This document shows positions 1 to 5,407 of a stretch of DNA of 5,407 nt, one piece after another; within the stretch, counting starts at the first letter, position 1, and every line of letters starts with the position of its first letter. The position numbers and the translations under genes are program-made. The stretch comes from Prevotella sp. (lineage in GTDB: Bacteria; Bacteroidota; Bacteroidia; Bacteroidales; Dysgonomonadaceae): contig JAISES010000313.1 of the NCBI GenBank assembly GCA_031263965.1, positions 1-5,407 on the forward strand, written 5' to 3'. The notes under the pieces are model-generated. The model made no database searches. It saw nothing but the letters and a program-made list of their open reading frames with translations, and was not told the DNA's origin.

Positions 1-83
1 TATGAATATAGCACACAAATGAGTCAAACTATGGTTTACCTCGCTTTTACAACAATTATGCTACATAGAATAATAATTTAAAT

Positions 84-100
84 AAATTCAAACAGTTTCT
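84..100 (-). repeat. Left copy of a 17-base inverted repeat flanking pabA
   Basis: The sequence AAATTCAAACAGTTTCT is the exact reverse complement of positions 750-766, which begin inside the pabA stop codon. Read outward from pabA, both copies start AGAAACTGTTTGAATTT and are soon followed by an ATTATTATT run, so the similarity is somewhat longer than the perfect 17 bases. The function is unknown; a dispersed intergenic repeat or the ends of a former element are both possible. Confidence 0.75.
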
Positions 101-134
101 TAGAAAAAACAATTAATAATCAGGCTTTAGCCAA

Positions 135-165
135 GCTATCGGCTAACGGCTAATAGCTAACAGCT
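135..165 (+). repeat. Heptamer tandem repeat (GCTAnnn) ahead of pabA
   Basis: Four consecutive 7-base units, GCTATCG, GCTAACG, GCTAATA and GCTAACA, are followed by a fifth partial GCT. The array is followed by six T and ends 10 bases before the pabA ATG, so it probably lies in the mRNA leader. TTAGCC at 127-132 can pair with GGCTAA at 141-146 or at 148-153, giving alternative small hairpins. A change in unit number would change the leader length and structure. Whether it is regulatory or a neutral intergenic repeat cannot be told from this sequence. Confidence 0.7.
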
Positions 166-175
166 TTTTTATAAT

Positions 176-751
176 ATGAAAATACTGATATTCGATAACT
201 ACGACTCGTTCACATACAACCTTGTCCATCTGGTAAAAGAACTAGGATATACCGATGTTGACGTATACCGCAACGATAAAATAAGCCTCGGTGATGTGGC
301 TAAATACAACAAGATCATCCTGTCGCCGGGACCGGGCATCCCGTCCGAAGCAGGCTTGCTGCTTCCCCTGATAAAAGAATATGCAGGGAAAAAGCCCATA
401 CTAGGTGTTTGCCTTGGACATCAGGCCATAGGCGAAGCATTCGGGGCAAAGCTCTCCAATCTGGAAGACGTTTACCACGGAGTGGCAACGCAGGTCAGTA
501 TCGTAAAACCCGATTATCTCTTCGATGGACTGGCAGGCGAAATAGAAGCGGGGCGTTACCATTCATGGATAGTAGATCCGAACGGACTGCCCGATTGCCT
601 CGAGGTAACAGCCATCGATAGCAAAGGGCAAATTATGGCTCTCCGCCACAAAGAATACGATGTGCACGGCGTGCAGTTCCACCCCGAATCGGTACTGACC
701 CCGGCGGGGAAGGCGATAATAAAGAATTTCATTGAAGACAAAGATTTTTAG
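176..751 (+). CDS. pabA: Glutamine amidotransferase subunit of aminodeoxychorismate / anthranilate synthase (PabA/TrpG)
   Basis: This 191-residue class I glutamine amidotransferase hydrolyses glutamine and passes ammonia to a chorismate-binding partner: PabB, for p-aminobenzoate and folate, or TrpE, for anthranilate and tryptophan. It acts in the cytoplasm. The N-terminus IDNYDSFTYN-like motif (residues 6-15), the oxyanion-loop SPGPG (50-54), the nucleophile Cys79 in GVCLGHQA (77-84), and His169/Glu171 in GVQFHPES complete the catalytic triad. Length is normal for a free-standing subunit. The ATG is the natural start, since FDNYDSFTYN sits at the usual distance; there is no Shine-Dalgarno, only an AT-rich leader. 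No trp or pab partner lies in the window, so PabA versus TrpG, or one shared subunit, cannot be settled; the symbol given is a preference only. No clear promoter was found upstream, and no strong terminator immediately follows the stop. Confidence 0.93.
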   Translation: MKILIFDNYDSFTYNLVHLVKELGYTDVDVYRNDKISLGDVAKYNKIILSPGPGIPSEAGLLLPLIKEYAGKKPILGVCLGHQAIGEAFGAKLSNLEDVYHGVATQVSIVKPDYLFDGLAGEIEAGRYHSWIVDPNGLPDCLEVTAIDSKGQIMALRHKEYDVHGVQFHPESVLTPAGKAIIKNFIEDKDF

Positions 752-766
752 AAACTGTTTGAATTT
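750..766 (+). repeat. Right copy of the 17-base inverted repeat flanking pabA
   Basis: AGAAACTGTTTGAATTT begins at the last two bases of the pabA TAG stop codon and matches the reverse complement of 84-100 without mismatch. Identity stops at the next base on both sides. Together the two copies bracket the pabA gene and its leader. Confidence 0.75.
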
Positions 767-790
767 TAGCGAAAAATATTATTATTATCC

Positions 791-1093
791 CGTCATTGCG
801 AGAAGTGCAACGAAGCCCCTTTGCTTCCCAAGGGGGAAAAGACTTCCTCTACTTTTGGGGTGGGGCTGTTAAGTTCTGATTTTAAACACAGAGTAAGGGG
901 AGTTCTTTATTTCATTATTTTTCAGGATAATATGAAATACTATTTTCGGATAAAAATAAAAAACTATTCTTTAATAAAAACTCTTTTAAACTCCTTTCAC
1001 TCTGTGTTTTATTATAATCGAACCATCTAGCACTTAACACCCCTGCCTTTTGGGGTGGGGTCATTGGATTGCTTCACTATGTTCGCAATGACG
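791..1093. repeat. Nested fold-back (MITE-like) repeat structure
   Basis: Three pairs of inverted arms are nested about one centre. CGTCATTGCGA at 791-801 pairs with 1083-1093. GGGGCTGTTAAGT at 862-874 pairs with 1032-1043, with one bulged C. AAACACAGAGT at 884-894 pairs with 999-1009, and partial pairing continues inward (GGAG 899-902 with CTCC 991-994). In addition CTTTTGGGGTGGGG occurs as a direct repeat at 852-865 and 1047-1060, and CACCCC/GGGGTG (1038-1043, 1052-1057) forms a small local hairpin. The shape fits a non-autonomous fold-back element or a stack of nested insertions. No transposase and no obvious target-site duplication were seen, so the boundaries are approximate. Confidence 0.6.
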
Positions 1094-1111
1094 TTCATGG
1101 TAAAACGTTCT

Positions 1112-1218
1112 CGTCATCGCGAGGGTTTACCCGAAGCAATCCGGCTATATTTTTTCGGGCTGCCACAAAGGGCTGCCCCTCCCGCTAACCGGCCAATTTC
1201 CGGATTGCTTCACCTTTC
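1112..1218 (+). repeat. Palindromic intergenic element, copy A
   Basis: This runs from CGTCATCGCGAGG to GGATTGCTTCACCTTTC and aligns with 4425-4528 over its whole length, at roughly 85% identity by hand, with one single-base and one two-base gap. The 12-base arm GAAGCAATCCGG (1133-1144) is the exact reverse complement of 1200-1211, enclosing a GC-rich inner segment (GGGCTGCC...GGGCTGCCCC) able to form a second hairpin. There is no coding capacity. CGTCATTGCGAG...GAAGCAATCC elements resemble short interspersed palindromes known from several bacterial genomes; that family link is recollection, not a search result. Confidence 0.75.
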
Positions 1219-1225
1219 TCCCTCC

Positions 1226-1267
1226 CGTCATTGCGAGCCTGAAACAACATTCGGCAGAGCGAAGCGG
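1226..1267 (+). repeat. Half-site of the CGTCATTGCGAG repeat family
   Basis: CGTCATTGCGAG at 1226-1237 is followed by a spacer and GAGCGAAGCGG at 1257-1267. It starts 8 bases after copy A ends and shares its leading motif with 791-802 and, on the opposite strand, with 1083-1093. It is probably a decayed or partial member of the same family. Confidence 0.5.
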
Positions 1268-1306
1268 AGCCAAACTAAAAGAACTCAGCAGAATCATATA
1301 AAAAAC

Positions 1307-1335
1307 AAAGCACCGGCAAAATTTGCCGGTGCTTT
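1307..1335 (-). terminator. Intrinsic terminator of eno
   Basis: A perfect 14-base-pair stem, AAAGCACCGGCAAA (1307-1320) with its complement (1322-1335), surrounds a one-base centre; in RNA the inner A:U pairs would open into a loop. On the - strand the stem is followed by GTTTTTTATAT, a U-rich tail, and it lies 19 bases after the eno stop codon. On the + strand it is followed by TATTT, so it may also stop read-through from pabA. Confidence 0.88.
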
Positions 1336-1354
1336 TATTTAAGAAACTAATTCC

Positions 1355-2662
<1,308 letters not shown>

Positions 2663-2712
2663 TTAAAATATGAAATAATCTATGTCGTTTTTGGTTTGTT
2701 AAATTTGACTGG

Positions 2713-2745
2713 CAAAATTACTTCTTTTTCTTGTATTTAACCAAT
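2713..2745 (-). promoter_or_regulatory. Bacteroidetes-type promoter of eno
   Basis: On the - strand TAATTTTG (2713-2720) matches the Bacteroidetes -7 consensus TAnnTTTG exactly. ATTG (2742-2745) lies 21 bases upstream and is a near match to the -33 TTTG box, at acceptable spacing. Transcription would begin near 2706, leaving a leader of about 55 bases before the eno ATG. The call rests on the motif and its position only. Confidence 0.6.
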
Positions 2746-2846
2746 TTAATGAATGGAAAATATGGCTTTTGTATTTTTTTATATGGAAGTCTTTTCCACC
2801 GGATACCTTCCCTCTTTTGACTAATCAATACCAAAATAATGAAAAC

Positions 2847-2879
2847 AAAAAGCACCGGCAAATTTTGCCGGTGCTTTTT
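2847..2879 (-). terminator. Intrinsic terminator of glyA
   Basis: The 12-base arm AGCACCGGCAAA (2851-2862) pairs with 2864-2875, and flanking AAAA/TTTT (2847-2850, 2876-2879) can extend it to 16 pairs. On the - strand it is followed by GTTTTC. It lies 19 bases past the glyA stop. Its 25-base core is the same as the core at 1309-1333 except for the orientation of the central base. Confidence 0.88.
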
Positions 2880-2898
2880 TATTTCAATCACCTTGTTC

Positions 2899-4179
2899 TT
2901 ACCATGCAAACAACGGATAATCTTTCATTGTCGCGTTTACTTTTTCACGAACAGCTTTTATCGCCTGTTCATTCTCCGGAGAAGAAAGAACAGTATCTAT
3001 CATTTCCACAATTTCTCCCATCAATGGCTCTTTAGCTCCACGCGTAGTAATAGCCGGCGTACCGAAACGAAGTCCCGATGTAAGGAACGGGCTGCGGCTA
3101 TCGAAAGGAACCATGTTTTTATTTGTGGTAATATCGGCTTCTACAAGCACCCTCTCTGCCAGCTTGCCGGTCAGTTCAGGGAATTTAGGACGCAGGTCTA
3201 TCAGCATAGAGTGATTATCCGTACCTCCCGATACTACTTTATATCCTTTGTCGATGAACGCCTGAGCCATTACAGCAGCATTTTTCCTGACCTGTGCCTG
3301 ATAAACTTTATAGGAAGGATCGAGAGCTTCAGCAAAAGAAACAGCCTTGGCAGCTATTACATGCTCAAGCGGCCCTCCCTGTATTCCGGGAAATACAGCA
3401 GAGTCGAGCAATGCCGACATCATGCGCGCCTCTCCTTTCGGGGTTTTCTTTCCCCAGGGATTTTCAAAGTCTTTTCCCAACAGGATAGCTCCCCCGCGGG
3501 GCCCGCGCAGCGTTTTATGAGTAGTAGTAGTTACGATATGCGCATGAGGCAGCGGATTGTTCAACAATCCGGCAGCTACCAATCCGGCAGGATGCGCCAT
3601 ATCTACCATAAAGATAGCTCCTGTTTCGTCTGCTATTTTGCGGATACGCGCATAATCCCAATCGCGGGAATAAGCCGATGCTCCTGCTATAATTACTTTC
3701 GGTTTTTCCCGACGGGCTACTTGCTCCAATTGCTCGTAATCTACTTGTTCTGTGTCCTGACGTACATTATACTCGAGTGCATGAAACATCAGACCGGAAA
3801 AGTTGACAGGCGAACCGTGCGACAAGTGTCCGCCATGCGATAAGTTCAACCCTAAGAATTTATCTCCGGCTTGCATACATGCCAGAAATACGGCTGCATT
3901 AGCCTGTGCTCCCGAGTGTGGCTGTACATTAACCCACTCTGCGCCGAATATTTCTTTCAGACGGTCGATAGCCAGTTGCTCGCTTAAATCTACAATTTCG
4001 CACCCTCCATAATATCTTTTCCCCGGATAACCTTCAGCATATTTGTTGGTTAAATAAGAACCCATAGCTTCCATTACCTGTTCGCTGACAAAGTTCTCAG
4101 ATGCAATTAACTCAATACCTTTCAATTGTCGCTGATGCTCTCTTTCGATAATATCAAAAATGGCAGTGTCTCTTTTCAT
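2899..4179 (-). CDS. glyA: Serine hydroxymethyltransferase
   Basis: GlyA is a PLP-dependent cytoplasmic enzyme that converts serine and tetrahydrofolate to glycine and 5,10-methylene-tetrahydrofolate, the main source of one-carbon units for purines, thymidylate and methionine. The 426 residues carry ELIASENF (23-30), [14 protein letters not shown] (46-59), the PLP-stacking His118 in LSHGGHL, Asp193 and His196 in VDMAHPAGL, the Schiff-base Lys222 in [14 protein letters not shown] (217-230), and Arg371 in SGLRFGTPA, which binds the substrate carboxylate. Residues around 238-258 ([19 protein letters not shown]) form an insertion relative to E. coli GlyA, of the sort I associate with Bacteroidetes. 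The ATG at 4177-4179 gives the usual N-terminus, starting a few residues before the helix with IEREHQRQ. It is flanked by its own promoter and terminator, so it is probably a single-gene unit. Confidence 0.99.
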   Translation of the reverse strand: MKRDTAIFDIIEREHQRQLKGIELIASENFVSEQVMEAMGSYLTNKYAEGYPGKRYYGGCEIVDLSEQLAIDRLKEIFGAEWVNVQPHSGAQANAAVFLACMQAGDKFLGLNLSHGGHLSHGSPVNFSGLMFHALEYNVRQDTEQVDYEQLEQVARREKPKVIIAGASAYSRDWDYARIRKIADETGAIFMVDMAHPAGLVAAGLLNNPLPHAHIVTTTTHKTLRGPRGGAILLGKDFENPWGKKTPKGEARMMSALLDSAVFPGIQGGPLEHVIAAKAVSFAEALDPSYKVYQAQVRKNAAVMAQAFIDKGYKVVSGGTDNHSMLIDLRPKFPELTGKLAERVLVEADITTNKNMVPFDSRSPFLTSGLRFGTPAITTRGAKEPLMGEIVEMIDTVLSSPENEQAIKAVREKVNATMKDYPLFAW

Positions 4180-4218
4180 AAGCAGATTGTTTTATTAATG
4201 AGATAAAAATAGTATCCG

Positions 4219-4226
4219 CAAAGGTA
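4219..4226 (-). promoter_or_regulatory. Probable -7 box of the glyA promoter
   Basis: On the - strand TACCTTTG matches TAnnTTTG exactly, 39 bases upstream of the glyA ATG, giving a leader of roughly 30 bases. At the expected -33 distance no TTTG is seen, only TTATCG-like sequence, so the upstream element is weak or absent; a TTTG occurs 33 bases away, too far for the usual spacing. Confidence 0.5.
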
Positions 4227-4340
4227 ACGATTATAATAATCGGACGATAAGCTTTACGTCAAATTTATTCTTATAGCTTTGTAACTGATGTTACGCAACA
4301 CCGAAAAACAGTATCATCCCATATTCTTTGTTTTCTGCGC

Positions 4341-4385
4341 GCAATCGAAGATTGCTTGCGTTCCTTTGCCCTAAGCAAAAGGAAC
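4341..4385. repeat. Pair of small palindromes in the ispG-glyA spacer
   Basis: GCAATC (4341-4346) and GATTGC (4350-4355) form a 6-base stem with a GAA loop. GTTCCTTTGC (4360-4369) faces GCAAAAGGAAC (4375-4385), a palindrome with one extra A. They lie 40 bases from copy B and downstream of ispG on its strand. No T tract follows either, so neither is a good terminator; they look like part of an intergenic repeat cluster. Confidence 0.5.
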
Positions 4386-4424
4386 CAAAAATGCTTTGAG
4401 CGCCCGCTTCGACTTTCTCTTTCG

Positions 4425-4528
4425 CGTCATCGCGAGGGTTTACCGAAGCAATCCAATTGTATCTTTTCGGGCAGTCACAAAGCTGCCCCTACCGTTAGCC
4501 GCCCAATTTCCGGATTGCTTCACCTTTC
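4425..4528 (+). repeat. Palindromic intergenic element, copy B, overlapping the ispG 3' end
   Basis: This is the second copy of the element at 1112-1218, in the same orientation. The outer arm GAAGCAATCC (4445-4454) pairs with 4512-4521, and the inner arm GGGCAG (4469-4474) pairs with CTGCCC (4483-4488). Similarity to copy A ends at 4528, so its last nine bases are the final two sense codons and the stop codon of ispG. In the ispG transcript it would form a strong 3' hairpin but without a U tract. Confidence 0.75.
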
Positions 4529-5407
4529 AGGCTCTACCCAATCTCCGTTTATCTTGATAAGTTCCACTAACCTTTCCACAGCATCTTCCGACGGAATATT
4601 TTTCTCTATCAGGTTTTTCTTTTTATACAAAGAGATTTTACCTTTTTCCGCACCTACGTATCCATAATCAGCATCTGCCATTTCGCCCGGCCCGTTGACG
4701 ATGCAGCCCATCACACCTATTTTCAGATGTTTGAGATGGGATGTCGCACCTTTTACCAATGCTACTGTGGTTTGCAGATCGAATAGCGTGCGTCCGCAAC
4801 CCGGACAAGAGATATATTCTGTTTTACTTGTACGAACGCGTGATGCCTGTAAAATGCCGAACATATAAGCATCGGCATTTTTTAAAGGAATCGCGCCTTC
4901 ATTTTGCAGCATAATTCCATTTCCAAAACCGTCGAGATAAAGCGTGCCGAGATCGGCGGCAGCTTTTATCTGAAGGTCTTCCGTTGCGTTTTCTGTATAG
5001 CGGCGGTTGAAGACAACAGGCGTATCGCAGCCATTGATCATCAAAGCATGAACTAATGCCCGTTGCTCTCCGAGTCCGTTTATGTGATCGGTAGAAGCAA
5101 TAAGGACTATTGATTTGTCTGATTTCAACAGGTTTATAATATCTTTATCCAATTCAGGATACGATAACTTTAAGAATTTTACAGATGCAGGATTCTCTTT
5201 TATCCCGTTCCGGTTTGATGTATTGAATAAAGGATATGTGTTTTTCCCGCCTTTCCACCCTTCAACATCTATAACGGATGGTATCGCGCGCGGGGCAGCG
5301 ATTGGCAATTCTTTTCCAACATAGATGTAATCGGGCAGGAAATGGCTGTTCAATTCAAAATTTCCTTGCGAACGATCCGATATAACTACCGGCAGATTGT
5401 CTCCTCC
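4520..5407 (-). CDS. ispG: 4-hydroxy-3-methylbut-2-enyl diphosphate synthase, C-terminal part (runs off the right edge)
   Basis: IspG (GcpE) reductively converts methylerythritol cyclodiphosphate to HMBPP, the penultimate step of the MEP isoprenoid pathway, using a [4Fe-4S] cluster and an external electron donor. The 295 visible residues read in frame to the window edge; TTG at 5351-5353 is an internal Leu codon, not a start. Counting from the edge, about residues 1-185 belong to the extra domain of the long plant/Bacteroidetes-type enzyme, and about 190-295 are the Fe-S domain. Cluster ligands are Cys201 and Cys204 (SCPGCGRT), Cys235 and Glu242 (MGCIVNGPGE), matching C270, C273, C305 and E312 of E. 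coli IspG. The N-terminal TIM barrel, probably half the protein, lies outside. The gene ends ...GDWVEPER with its stop codon inside repeat copy B. The true start and promoter are not visible. Confidence 0.97.
   Translation of the reverse strand, partial: GGDNLPVVISDRSQGNFELNSHFLPDYIYVGKELPIAAPRAIPSVIDVEGWKGGKNTYPLFNTSNRNGIKENPASVKFLKLSYPELDKDIINLLKSDKSIVLIASTDHINGLGEQRALVHALMINGCDTPVVFNRRYTENATEDLQIKAAADLGTLYLDGFGNGIMLQNEGAIPLKNADAYMFGILQASRVRTSKTEYISCPGCGRTLFDLQTTVALVKGATSHLKHLKIGVMGCIVNGPGEMADADYGYVGAEKGKISLYKKKNLIEKNIPSEDAVERLVELIKINGDWVEPER

Larger units (their letters stand above)
752..1354. other. Gene-free, repeat-rich spacer between convergent pabA and eno
   Basis: No convincing coding sequence or RNA gene is seen in these 603 bases. 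Open frames up to 95 codons exist, but they run through inverted repeats and encode nothing that resembles a protein domain. The stretch holds a nested fold-back structure (791-1093), one full copy of a palindromic element (1112-1218), a further half-site (1226-1267) and the eno terminator (1307-1335). It separates two genes transcribed toward each other, where insertions are usually tolerated. Confidence 0.75.
4180..4519. other. Intergenic spacer between ispG and glyA
   Basis: No gene is seen in these 340 bases. The left part (about 4180-4270) is AT-rich and holds the probable glyA promoter. The right part (about 4325-4519) is GC-richer and made of palindromic repeats: a small hairpin pair at 4341-4385 and copy B of the 105-base element from 4425. 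A 103-codon open frame on the + strand crosses these repeats and runs antisense into ispG; it is not believable as a gene. Confidence 0.7.

Noticed and set aside
1..81. A possible C-terminal tail of an upstream gene (26 codons open from base 1 to TAA at 79-81, hydrophobic)
   Set aside because: It is too short and AT-rich to separate from chance, and no motif is recognisable without the upstream sequence.
1055..1342. A 95-codon open frame on the + strand in the pabA-eno spacer
   Set aside because: It runs through repeat half-sites, copy A and the eno terminator. A frame made of palindromic repeats is not evidence of a protein.
2718..2909. A 63-codon - strand frame in the eno-glyA spacer
   Set aside because: It overlaps the end of glyA and passes through its terminator hairpin; the Lys-rich product reflects A/T-rich spacer.
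2839..3843. A 334-codon open frame on the + strand
   Set aside because: It is antisense to glyA and begins inside the glyA terminator; its translation shows no family resemblance.
4356..4667. A 103-codon open frame on the + strand
   Set aside because: It crosses repeat copy B and then runs antisense to the conserved IspG Fe-S domain.
5351..5353. TTG as the start codon of the ispG fragment
   Set aside because: The frame continues open without a stop to the window edge, and the added residues (GGDNLPVVISD...) fit the interior of long-form IspG, so this codon is internal Leu.

Overview
The window looks like ordinary chromosome from a Bacteroidota species, probably order Bacteroidales. That placement is inference. 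It rests on no purine-rich Shine-Dalgarno before any visible start, TAnnTTTG-type -7 boxes upstream of eno and glyA, the long plant/Bacteroidetes-type IspG, and a Bacteroidetes-like insertion in the serine hydroxymethyltransferase. A genus cannot be fixed from this sequence; a Dysgonomonas/Parabacteroides-like relative would fit.

Layout, left to right: an AT-rich 175-base leader with a four-unit heptamer repeat just before the first gene; a stand-alone glutamine amidotransferase subunit of the PabA/TrpG family on the + strand (176-751); a 603-base gene-free stretch full of inverted repeats of the 'CGTCATTGCGAG...GAAGCAATCC' type; enolase on the - strand (1355-2650) with its own promoter and terminator; serine hydroxymethyltransferase on the - strand (2899-4179), again with its own promoter and terminator; a 340-base intergenic stretch with the glyA promoter and more repeats; and the C-terminal 295 residues of IspG on the - strand (4520 to the right edge, N-terminus missing). 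pabA and eno converge on the repeat-rich spacer. eno, glyA and ispG all point left but appear to be separate transcription units.

All four genes are core metabolism: PabA/TrpG passes glutamine-derived ammonia to a chorismate-using partner (p-aminobenzoate for folate, or anthranilate for tryptophan), enolase makes phosphoenolpyruvate, GlyA charges tetrahydrofolate with a one-carbon unit, and IspG makes HMBPP in the MEP isoprenoid pathway. Apart from a possible folate link between PabA and GlyA, nothing suggests they act as one system.

I found no undescribed multi-gene system. The unusual content is non-coding: two diverged copies of a roughly 105-base palindromic element, one of which supplies the stop codon of ispG; a nested fold-back structure downstream of pabA; a 17-base inverted repeat flanking pabA; and the same terminator hairpin core behind both eno and glyA.
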